Below the pieces are notes generated by a model. It was not told the DNA's origin and did no database searches. It saw only the letters and a program-made list of their open reading frames with translations. This document shows positions 54,017-61,355 of a DNA stretch of 64,000 nucleotides, one piece after another; position 1 is the first letter of the stretch; every line of letters begins with the position of its first letter. The stretch covers positions 186,001 through 250,000 of the forward strand of contig NZ_JAIRAU010000005.1 in NCBI RefSeq assembly GCF_020073745.1. The letters run 5' to 3'. Position numbers and translations under genes: made by a program. This DNA comes from Nannocystis pusilla (lineage in GTDB: Bacteria > Myxococcota_A > Polyangia > Nannocystales > Nannocystaceae).

Positions 54017-55030
54017 TCAGCCAGCACGCGCCACCTCCTCGACGTGCTGTCGCAGGCATGGGTCGGCCGAGCTCTCGGCGATCCGCTGGACGTCGGACGG
54101 CAGCGCGACCAGGGCCCGGAGCGCCGCGCGGCGCACCGCGAAGAAGCAGGCGAAGCGACGCAAAGAGTAGTTGTAGGCCGGCGCGGCGATGCGTCCGCGA
54201 GGACCGCTGATTCCCTCGAGGTGCAGGCTGCCTTGATGGACATACAGGAAACCGGCGCGGCGGTAGAGCTGTCCGGCTACGGCGCGGCCGGGCTGGTAGA
54301 CCGGCAGGCGGGCGACGAGCGGCGCGGTATGGGCGGTGAAGTGCTCGAAGATCGCCGCGACCTGGCGGGCATCCTGGCGGAGGTTTCCGCCGGGCTCGAG
54401 CAGCCGCGCCATGGCCCGCATGCCGGTAAGGGCGGGCATGGCCGCGCCCGCGGCCCAACGCGCGCCGACGCCGGGCCCGTCGATCCGCGAGCTGTACACC
54501 CACGGGAAGGTGCCGAGGTGCAGCACGAGCGGCGTGGTCCAGCCGCACGCGCTCTCCGCCCGCGGCGGGGGGCCGTTCCAGCCGTCGCCGAAGTAGCCCG
54601 GCGCCGTATCGGGGTAGAACGCGCGGCGGAGCTCGTCACCATCGTCGTAGCAGGCGCCCGCGGCGAGGATCGTCGGGTCGGCCGACACGCGCCACAGCTC
54701 GCCTCGCTCTTGGCCCGCGGCGAGGAGCTGCGCGAGCACGGCCTCCTGCGTGCGCGCATGGCTGTCGGAAAGGCCAGGTCGCTGCGCGCGGAGCCAGCGT
54801 GCGAACGCGTCGACGCCGGCCTGGTTGGTGGCGGTCACCCGGTCGCGGACGACGCGGAGCGGGGCGAGCGTCGCCTCGAGCTCCTGCGAGAAGCCGAGCA
54901 GCTCGGCGATCGCCTGCCACTCCACGCGGTACCAGGCATGTACGTCCATCGGCGAGCGCAGGTCGAAGTCGCCGACGAGGTCGGCGACGCCGCGGATGTC
55001 GTCGCCGTAGCAGGTGAGGTCGGGGGTCAT
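54017..55030 (-). CDS. Hypothetical element protein, soluble
   Basis: 337 residues, no membrane helix and no family recognised. First 110 residues helical (AWYRVEWQAIAELLGFSQEL). The middle holds Gly/Pro/Trp-rich stretches (YFGDGWNGPPPRAESACGW), the C-terminus is helical with an aromatic block (APAYNYSLRRFACFFAVRRA). The start overlaps the stop of the lytic transglycosylase gene by four bases. Confidence 0.65.
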   Translation of the reverse strand: MTPDLTCYGDDIRGVADLVGDFDLRSPMDVHAWYRVEWQAIAELLGFSQELEATLAPLRVVRDRVTATNQAGVDAFARWLRAQRPGLSDSHARTQEAVLAQLLAAGQERGELWRVSADPTILAAGACYDDGDELRRAFYPDTAPGYFGDGWNGPPPRAESACGWTTPLVLHLGTFPWVYSSRIDGPGVGARWAAGAAMPALTGMRAMARLLEPGGNLRQDARQVAAIFEHFTAHTAPLVARLPVYQPGRAVAGQLYRRAGFLYVHQGSLHLEGISGPRGRIAAPAYNYSLRRFACFFAVRRAALRALVALPSDVQRIAESSADPCLRQHVEEVARAG

Positions 55031-55872
55031 GCCAAATCCTTCGGGAGAGCGCCGACAAGCCCGGCGAACACGGCCGGCACGCCGGGCCACGCCGAGGCGT
55101 CGAGCTTCGGCGGGATCGTCGACGTGTCGAACAGGTCGATGTTGAGAGCGACCGCGTCGGTGAGGAACCGGGCGCGGACGTCGTGGTACTTCGTCCCCCC
55201 GCGCCCGCTGCCGAGCAGCGACGGGTTGGCCCAGCCGACCTTGATATCGGCGATGTCGTCGACGCGGTAGTTCCTCAAGATGCGCTGCATGTACACGGCA
55301 GCGCCGAAGGCCGCGGCACGTGGCTGAAAGACCAGCTCGGGCGGCGCGTTCAGGAGCGGGGCCTTGCTGCCGACCTCGGGCACGCCCGTCCAGAGGAAGT
55401 ACGGCGCGAGCGCCCCGAACAGGCCGCCGCTGCCGAACTCTGCGGCCTGCGGGCCGTAGCGCAGCGGCGGGTTCTTCGCCTTGTTGTTGTCGTAGGCGAG
55501 GCGCGAGCCGTCGCGCTCGTCCTGCTCGCCGGTCGCGTTGCCGTTGTGCGCCGTCGTGACGAAGCGCGACTCGCGGTAGGAGATCGTCGCGAACACACGG
55601 GCCGAGCCCGGGATCTTCGCGACCTCTTCCATCAGGACGTACAGCGGCCGGAGGTCGACCGGCGTCTCGCCCCAGTTGGTCGAGAGGTCGCCCTTGACGT
55701 CGGCGGCCCTCGGCAGCGGCGCCAGCTCGATCGCCGGCGCAGGCCCGGGACCGGGACCGGGCGTGGGTGTTGGCAGGCTCGCCGCGCTCGCGCGACGGCT
55801 GTAGAGGAGCGCCCCGCCCACGCCCACGACGCCGAGCGCGGTCCCCAGCGTGACCCAGATCCCGCGGTTCAC
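55027..55872 (-). CDS. Membrane-anchored lytic transglycosylase-like protein
   Basis: 281 residues from a GTG that overlaps the previous stop (GTGA). One N-terminal membrane helix (GIWVTLGTALGVVGVGGALL), then a Pro/Gly linker, then a lysozyme-like fold. The catalytic Glu is in ISYRESRFVTTAHNG and the supporting block is GSGGLFGALAPYFLW, matching the GxxGLFQ of SLT-type enzymes. It would cut peptidoglycan glycan strands. A membrane-bound transglycosylase in the virion is known from PRD1 (P7), consistent with the membrane-virus hypothesis for this element. Confidence 0.78.
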   Translation of the reverse strand: MNRGIWVTLGTALGVVGVGGALLYSRRASAASLPTPTPGPGPGPAPAIELAPLPRAADVKGDLSTNWGETPVDLRPLYVLMEEVAKIPGSARVFATISYRESRFVTTAHNGNATGEQDERDGSRLAYDNNKAKNPPLRYGPQAAEFGSGGLFGALAPYFLWTGVPEVGSKAPLLNAPPELVFQPRAAAFGAAVYMQRILRNYRVDDIADIKVGWANPSLLGSGRGGTKYHDVRARFLTDAVALNIDLFDTSTIPPKLDASAWPGVPAVFAGLVGALPKDLA

Positions 55873-56624
55873 GGCTGCTCCTCCTGTTGCGAGAGCACGT
55901 CCTCGAGCTCGCGGCGGCTGCGGCTCTGGCTGACGGCGTAGACCGCCACGCCGGTGGCGACGACGACGGCGGCCCCCGCCGCGAGCACGGCGGGGTGCTT
56001 CCACGTGATCTCCGCCGGCGTCGCCGGTGGTTGCGGCGCAGGCAGATCCTTCGTCGCGGGCTCGGTCGGTCCGGGCGACGGCGACGGCGCCGGGGCGCCG
56101 CTCGTCGCGCCGTTCGTGTCCTCCGGGACCTGTCCCGAAGTGTTGCCGATCATGCTGACCCACCCCTGCGGGCCGATCGATTTCGTGATCGTCTGCGTGT
56201 CCCAGGTATCGAGCGCCCTCTGCAGCGGCTCCCATTCAGCGAACTCGGGCGAGCCCGTCTCGGGGAGCCGATTGCCTGGGTCGAGGTCAGCCGAGTCCGC
56301 CTGGCCGCGGATAAGCACGAGCAGCGCCGGGGCCAAGGCGGGCCTCGGTACCGCGACGACGCTCCCGAGGCTGCCGCCCGTGCCCCCACCGCCACCGCGC
56401 GGCGTCATCACCTGGACGGCGGACCAGGGCCACGCGCTCGTCGGCACCCTCTGCACGCGAGCCATGAAGTCGGCGCGCGCGGCATCCGTGGCGTCGTCGT
56501 AGGCCGCCTTGATGAGCAGCTTGACGTCTTCCTCGCGTAGCAGGCGCTCGGGCCCCTTGAGGGTGCGCTCGGCCGCCGACAGCTCCACGAGCCGGGCGAC
56601 GCGATGTCGATCGATTACGGCCAT
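55869..56624 (-). CDS. Element protein with C-terminal membrane anchor
   Basis: 251 residues, ATG preceded by AAGGAG. Helical N-terminus (AVIDRHRVARLVELSAAERT), a Gly-rich hinge, a Pro/Ser/Thr-rich linker at about 165-205, one membrane helix (HPAVLAAGAAVVVATGVAVY) and a charged tail with SRSRRELEDVLSQQ. No family recognised. It sits directly downstream of the candidate capsid pair. Confidence 0.7.
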   Translation of the reverse strand: MAVIDRHRVARLVELSAAERTLKGPERLLREEDVKLLIKAAYDDATDAARADFMARVQRVPTSAWPWSAVQVMTPRGGGGGTGGSLGSVVAVPRPALAPALLVLIRGQADSADLDPGNRLPETGSPEFAEWEPLQRALDTWDTQTITKSIGPQGWVSMIGNTSGQVPEDTNGATSGAPAPSPSPGPTEPATKDLPAPQPPATPAEITWKHPAVLAAGAAVVVATGVAVYAVSQSRSRRELEDVLSQQEEQP

Positions 56625-56670
56625 GGTGATGCTCCTTGACAAATGGAGGGAGTCTTGGCGCGCGATTGGA

Positions 56671-57396
56671 TCAGTCGGCGACCCAGGTCCACTGCTCGCC
56701 GTTGTTCATGATGATCCCGCTGCGCTGAATCGCCTGGCCGATCACGCCGCCGGCGAACGTGTCGCCCGCCGCGGCGAGGAGCGTGGGCATGCCGACACCC
56801 TTGCGAGTGACCGTGAGGACCGCGTCGAGAGGCACGATCGAGCGCGTCGGCAGGGTGATGTTGCCGGCGTTGGCGCTGTCGTAGATGAGATGGAGCGTGC
56901 CGAGCCATCCGGGCAGCGCAGCGCTGGCGGAGAAGCGCGCGACGCGGACGCCGGTGTCGCGCGCCCTGAACGCCGCATCGGACCACTCGTGCAGGCGCGA
57001 GCCGAGCTCGTTGACGCCGCCGATGCTCTCGATCAGCAGCTCGAGCTTGACGATCCCCTGCGGCGGCGTGAACACCCGCAGCTCGTCGCTCGGCCGGACG
57101 AGGGTGAGCCGCATGTTGTCGGCGCTGGGGGTGTACTGCGCGCGGATCTGGGTCGGTGCGCCGGTCCTCAACTCGATGAAGGTCTGCGGGTCGATCGGCT
57201 GGGTCGTCAGGATGCACGCGTGCAGGACGTAGGGATCGCCGGCGGGTACCTGTCCCCAGAGCCCGGCGGGCAGGATCCCCGCGGGGGCCGACAGCTCGGC
57301 CTCGTTCCAGCCTTCGACCAGGCGGAACGTCGGCGCCTGCGTGACCGGCGTCTGCCCGTCGAAGCCGCCGCGGATGATGAGCTTGATCTTGTTCAT
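56671..57396 (-). CDS. Candidate capsid protein 1 (beta-rich)
   Basis: 241 residues, AGGAGG ribosome binding site, no membrane helix. Sequence is strongly beta-like throughout, with strands such as IKLIIRGGFDG, YVLHACILTT, MRLTLVRPSDELRVFTPP, GTLHLIYDSANAGNITLPTR. There is no similarity I can name. Its length, its beta content and the adjacent 215-residue beta-rich partner recall the paired single jelly-roll capsid proteins of sphaerolipo- and matsushitaviruses (for example SH1 VP4/VP7, P23-77 VP17/VP16). This is structural inference only; a structure prediction would decide. Confidence 0.55.
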   Translation of the reverse strand: MNKIKLIIRGGFDGQTPVTQAPTFRLVEGWNEAELSAPAGILPAGLWGQVPAGDPYVLHACILTTQPIDPQTFIELRTGAPTQIRAQYTPSADNMRLTLVRPSDELRVFTPPQGIVKLELLIESIGGVNELGSRLHEWSDAAFRARDTGVRVARFSASAALPGWLGTLHLIYDSANAGNITLPTRSIVPLDAVLTVTRKGVGMPTLLAAAGDTFAGGVIGQAIQRSGIIMNNGEQWTWVAD

Positions 57397-57405
57397 CGCG
57401 GCCTC

Positions 57406-58053
57406 CTACTTGGCGGTGGCGTTCTTGCACCCGCTCTGGCACCGGTGGCCGGTCGCGCACGCGCTGCAGCACTTGACCGCGTTGGCGTGCTCGACGTGGA
57501 GGCGGATGTTCTCGATCTGGTTGGCGTTGCCGGTGTGGGAGATCCGGACGCGCAGGCGGTTGTTGCCGCCGATGCAGCAGTGCTCGCCCAGCGCGAGCGG
57601 GATCGGGAGCTTGCCCTCGCCGATCACGGTGTTGTCGTTGTTGTAGATCTCGCTGCCGTACTGGATCGCGTCGAGCGGCTCGGTGTCGACGAACCACTCG
57701 ATCTTGATCTCGTCGTGGTTATTGCCATTGTTGGCCAGGCGGTAGCGCAGGACGTAGCAGCCCGTGGCCCACGGCGGGTACGCCGCTTGCGACAGCACGA
57801 TGGACGAGCCGGGGGCGACGGGGACCTTGCCCTCCACGACCTGATCGATGTTGGTGCGGCCGCCGCGGTAGAAGCGGGCCACCGTGATCGGGGCGTACAG
57901 CAGGTTCTCGCAGCCGATCTTCGGCACGCCGAGGCCGCAGGCGGGCTGCTCGGTCTGTCCGGCCGGAAGCATGGCCGCGCCGCCCGAGATGCCGAGTCGC
58001 CTGCCGAGCTGCTCGGCGAGGTAGTCCAGATTCTCTTGTGTGCTGGTGTCCAT
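57406..58053 (-). CDS. Candidate capsid protein 2 (beta-rich, Cys-rich tail)
   Basis: 215 residues, strong AGGAGA ribosome binding site, no membrane helix. Beta-like strands: YAPITVARFYRGGRTN, GCYVLRYRLANNGNNHDEIK, NNRLRVRISHTGNANQIENI. The short C-terminal tail is Cys-rich (KCCSACATGHRCQSGC), which could form disulfides or bind metal between subunits. It lies 9 bases before the other candidate capsid gene, so the two are surely co-translated. Capsid identity is inferred from pairing, size and context. Confidence 0.55.
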   Translation of the reverse strand: MDTSTQENLDYLAEQLGRRLGISGGAAMLPAGQTEQPACGLGVPKIGCENLLYAPITVARFYRGGRTNIDQVVEGKVPVAPGSSIVLSQAAYPPWATGCYVLRYRLANNGNNHDEIKIEWFVDTEPLDAIQYGSEIYNNDNTVIGEGKLPIPLALGEHCCIGGNNRLRVRISHTGNANQIENIRLHVEHANAVKCCSACATGHRCQSGCKNATAK

Positions 58054-58149
58054 CGTGTCTCCTGATTTCTGAGTATGAGCGGTCCTGGCCCTCGCCCGAA
58101 TGGGTGAGGGAGCGGTTGTGAGATGCCGTAAGGGTCAGGTCAGGTCAGA

Positions 58150-58560
58150 TCAGACGCGCCTCCCGCCGAGCAGTTCGGCGAGCCCCTGTCTGGTGCGATT
58201 CGTGGCGGAAACAGGGGTGTTCGAGGTCTCGGCGGCGGACGCGACGGTGGACGTCGAGCCGCGACCCATCAGCTCCATGAACGCCTGGTCGACCGCGCTC
58301 GGCGTGGAGCTGCGGGTCGTCGCCGTCGAAGGAGATTCGGCCGGCGTCGGTGCCGTCGCTGGCTCAGCGGCTCGGGGGCTCACCTCGAGCGACCACGAGA
58401 GGACGAGGACGTGGCCCTGATCGAGGCTGACCCCGCGGACAGCTTCGACCGGGACCTCGATCTTGTACTCGAGGCCGGCGTCGTCGACTGCGTGGACGAG
58501 GGCGCGGCCCTCGGGGCTGGTAGCGACGCGCCGCACGAGCGCGAGGACCGTGCCCTTCAC
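58150..58560 (-). CDS. Small OB-fold-like element protein
   Basis: 136 residues from a GTG overlapping the previous stop. The first 60 residues are beta-like (GTVLALVRRVATSPEGRALV, EYKIEVPVEAVRGV), of a size fitting an OB-like barrel. The rest is Ser/Thr/Pro-rich and likely flexible. No family recognised. Confidence 0.6.
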   Translation of the reverse strand: MKGTVLALVRRVATSPEGRALVHAVDDAGLEYKIEVPVEAVRGVSLDQGHVLVLSWSLEVSPRAAEPATAPTPAESPSTATTRSSTPSAVDQAFMELMGRGSTSTVASAAETSNTPVSATNRTRQGLAELLGGRRV

Positions 58561-59003
58561 GGTGCGGCCTCCGGCTTCGGCGCCAGCATGCTGTAGATCA
58601 CCGCGCCGGTGATGTACGACAGGCCGCCCGCCGCGAGCATCGAACGGCCGGACAGGCTGATCGGCGCCGCGAGGCCGGCGATCGTCGGCACGGCGCCGAG
58701 GGCGGTCACGGGCGGCACGCCGCCCACCGTCGTGTTGCTCACGGCCTTCTGCGACAGCGCCCCGGCGATCACGCCGAGGGCCGCGCTGGAGGCGACCATC
58801 AAGACCTCGTGGACGCGGCCCTGACGGATCGCCGTGACCAGTGCGGCGGCCTCGGTGTCGGTGTCGACCTTGCGGATCGCCTGCGCCGTGCCGAGGTCTT
58901 GCCCCTTGTAGTAATTGGCGACGGCGACCCGCAGCGTCGTGCCGATCGAGCCCTCGGCCTGGGCAAGGACCTGTCCTGCGGACCATGATGTCTTTTGAGC
59001 CAT
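58557..59003 (-). CDS. Two-helix membrane protein of the element
   Basis: 148 residues, AGGGAGGGA ribosome binding site. A soluble first half is followed by two membrane segments: VLMVASSAALGVIAGAL and MLAAGGLSYITGAVIYSML. No family recognised. It is a further membrane protein in the set that includes the candidate capsid genes. Confidence 0.68.
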   Translation of the reverse strand: MAQKTSWSAGQVLAQAEGSIGTTLRVAVANYYKGQDLGTAQAIRKVDTDTEAAALVTAIRQGRVHEVLMVASSAALGVIAGALSQKAVSNTTVGGVPPVTALGAVPTIAGLAAPISLSGRSMLAAGGLSYITGAVIYSMLAPKPEAAP

Positions 59004-59016
59004 CTTCGTTCCCTCC

Positions 59017-59589
59017 CTATTTCTGCTTGTCGCCAGCGACCGCTCGCACGAGCCCCGCGACGTAGTCGGTGAGCGTCGGGCCGCTCTGCGCGAGCGCCCG
59101 CGGCTTCATCTCGGCGGCGAAGCCGCTCAGGAGCTGGGTCGTCGTGACGCTCCGCCTCAGCAGGTCGACGTCGGCGAGGCTCTTGTGGGTGAGGGCCCGC
59201 TGCTGCGCGACCTCGTCGGCGAACCGCCGCTCGTTGTCGAGGCACATTTCGCGGTAGCGCCGGAAGACGTCGTGCAGGTCGTTCATCGACTGGACGTAGC
59301 CCTTGCGCAGATCATCGAAGAGCTGCGCGAGCACCTGGCCGTACTCCTTCAGCCTCTCCGCGTCGGGCGGCGGCGCGGCGACGCGGGCCGGCGCGGGTGC
59401 TGCCTCTCCGGACAGGGCTGCGAGGGCCGCCAGACGGGCCTCTTCCGGAACGAGCTGGCCGTCGAGGTAGATGGCGGCGTCAGGTAGCACTCGGTAGCAG
59501 TCAACGAGCGCGCCGACGAGCTGAGCCTCCGCGACATCCTTCTCCGTAACGAAATCACCACACGCTGTGCTGACGACCATGCGCCGCAT
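59017..59589 (-). CDS. First gene of the element's minus-strand operon, helical protein
   Basis: 190 residues from ATG 59589, which follows GGAGGGG; an internal ATG lies three codons later. Helical, coiled-coil-like middle (DLRKGYVQSMNDLHDVFRRY; NERRFADEVAQQRALTHKS). No membrane helix and no family recognised. As the gene nearest the repeat-rich control region it would be transcribed first in the long operon. Confidence 0.62.
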   Translation of the reverse strand: MRRMVVSTACGDFVTEKDVAEAQLVGALVDCYRVLPDAAIYLDGQLVPEEARLAALAALSGEAAPAPARVAAPPPDAERLKEYGQVLAQLFDDLRKGYVQSMNDLHDVFRRYREMCLDNERRFADEVAQQRALTHKSLADVDLLRRSVTTTQLLSGFAAEMKPRALAQSGPTLTDYVAGLVRAVAGDKQK

Positions 59590-59664
59590 CGACCTCACCC
59601 CTCCGCTGCGAACCCAGACAAGCCGATCATCGAACCGCGTGCAACCAGATTTTTTCGATATTCG

Positions 59665-59684
59665 AATGCTCGGGTGCGAGCATT
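59665..59684. promoter_or_regulatory. 20-bp palindrome in the element control region
   Basis: AATGCTCG and its inverse CGAGCATT flank GGTG at 59665-59684. A second short palindrome, TTCGATATTCGAA, lies just before. The stretch 59640-59690 is AT-richer than its surroundings. Likely an operator or promoter element between the divergent transcripts. Confidence 0.6.
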
Positions 59685-59706
59685 TCTGGATACGGGTCGA
59701 CGCGAC

Positions 59707-59750
59707 TGTCCCGATATTGTCCCGATGCTGTCCCGATGTTGTCCCGATGC
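59707..59750. repeat. Four tandem 11-bp direct repeats (iteron- or operator-like)
   Basis: TGTCCCGATAT, TGTCCCGATGC, TGTCCCGATGT and TGTCCCGATGC follow each other without gaps. An inverted near-copy (ACATCGGGACG) lies at 59838-59848. The 11-bp period places each copy on the same helix face. Such arrays bind replication initiators or regulators. A DnaA-box-like TTATCCGC is at 59813-59820. The array sits between the long minus-strand operon and the divergent plus-strand gene. Confidence 0.8.
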
Positions 59751-59899
59751 TGGCTGGCTCTCGGCACGGAGTTGGTCCCAGAAGGGGCCGCTCGTAACCC
59801 GTGCAAAACGAGTTATCCGCGCCCTGGGGCAGGTAGGACATCGGGACGAGCTTGGTACAAGCAAACAACTTCGCAAATCCCCGTTGGGGGGCTAACCTC

Positions 59900-61165
59900 A
59901 TGAAGCGCCCCGCTGCTCGCGCCCTTTCGCGTGCTATCGTGACAGTGCGAGGGGATGTGAGGGCGGCGGAGGCGGGGCTCGATGAATGGGCGATCGACCA
60001 GGCGTTCGCGGAGTACGAGGCGTACTCCGAGGGCGAGCAGCTATCGATCGTGGTCGACGAGTCGACCGTGGCCGCCGGGATGAACCCCCCGGAGCAGCAG
60101 GTGCAGCGGTTCAGGTTCGTCTGGCCCGCGGGGGGTGAAGTGCACTTCTGCGGGGCTCCGGCCGACGAGGCCCACTGGCATGCCGCGTATGTCGGCGAGG
60201 CCGGTCAGGTTGTCACGCCGCTGGCTGTCGGCGAGCTCGCGGATGTGAAGACGACCTGGGCGCGGATCCGCGACGCCGTCGATCCGCATCAGCTGCCGGC
60301 GCCCGCGGTTCGACTCGGTGACGACGTGCGCCGGCACTTCAAGCCGGCTTGCGGACGTTTCCTCGTCGGCGTCGTGCAGGAGGGCCCCACCACGATCTTG
60401 CTGGTGGCGCTCGCCCGGCAACTCGCGGTCGTCCTCGTCGAGGGTAAGCGCCGGGTCGTGCTCGACATCAAGTCGCCCCTCGACCTCCGCGACGTGCTCG
60501 TCGATCGCATGCGCAGCTTCCAGCGACCTGCATCCGCGAGGAGTTCGCGGCCGCGGGAGGTCGACCAGGCACCTGTCTCATCAGCCACTCGGGCCCACTA
60601 CATCCGGATCGTCGACGGCCTGCCGACCGAGGTCGCCGGCGGCCCCTCGATCCCTGACGTCGTCTGGCGCTGCTTCAAGGGCCTCGAGCACCGGGCGAAG
60701 GCGCTGCGCTCCGCGCCTGCGCTCCCCAGGCCCGAGCGGGTCGATCACGCTGCCGATCCGTTGGTCCAGCCGGAGAGGCCGCTCCGGCGGCTCAAGGGCA
60801 AGAAGTACCTCCACCTGCTGCTGCGCGCGCTGTTTCGATGCAGCCTCAAGGGTGCCGACGACCTGGTCGGATTGATAGGCGCGATCCACAGCGAGATCGA
60901 GCGTCACGACCCGTCGCTGGTGATTACCCGCGAGGCGCTCGCGGACACACTCAACCTTCTGTGCGCGACAGGCACCTGTCTCGTCACGCGCGCCGAGGGC
61001 GAAAGGATCTGGCACGTCCACCTCGTCGGCCTGAACGACCCGTCTTCTGCGCTCCACCGCCGGCTGCTAGCCGAGACGCCGATCCCGTTCCGCTTCCCGG
61101 CGTCGGCGACCACCGACGTGTTGGCGGGCGACGAGGAGGCGGCCCCGGCGGCCGACCCGACGTAG
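59900..61165 (+). CDS. Divergent element protein, possible regulator or replication protein
   Basis: 421 residues from an ATG after GGGGGG. No family recognised. The N-terminal 130 residues contain beta-like segments (QQVQRFRFVWPAGGEVHFCG). A central part is helical. The C-terminal 110 residues resemble a winged-helix unit: LVITREALADTLNLLCATGT then CLVTRAEGERIWHVHLVGL. It is transcribed away from the long operon, across the repeat array, which suggests that it binds the array as regulator or initiator. This is inferred from position only. Confidence 0.6.
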   Translation: MKRPAARALSRAIVTVRGDVRAAEAGLDEWAIDQAFAEYEAYSEGEQLSIVVDESTVAAGMNPPEQQVQRFRFVWPAGGEVHFCGAPADEAHWHAAYVGEAGQVVTPLAVGELADVKTTWARIRDAVDPHQLPAPAVRLGDDVRRHFKPACGRFLVGVVQEGPTTILLVALARQLAVVLVEGKRRVVLDIKSPLDLRDVLVDRMRSFQRPASARSSRPREVDQAPVSSATRAHYIRIVDGLPTEVAGGPSIPDVVWRCFKGLEHRAKALRSAPALPRPERVDHAADPLVQPERPLRRLKGKKYLHLLLRALFRCSLKGADDLVGLIGAIHSEIERHDPSLVITREALADTLNLLCATGTCLVTRAEGERIWHVHLVGLNDPSSALHRRLLAETPIPFRFPASATTDVLAGDEEAAPAADPT

Positions 61166-61355
61166 CAGGAAGATCGGGGTGAGGTCGGCGCGGTCGCTCA
61201 AAGCACGCGCAGTTCGGCGCGCAGGGGATCGACGGCGAGGCGCCAGGCACCAGCGCGGCCCTCCGCAGCGCCCCCGATCCCCCTACTCGAGAACGTCTTT
61301 TCGGGCCGCCCACCTTTCCCTAAAATGCGGCTCCGACTCAGAGGTCCGCGCCCCC

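Noticed and set aside
59707..59750. Tandem repeats as a CRISPR array
   Set aside because: The units are 11 bp, gapless and without spacers, and no cas gene is near.
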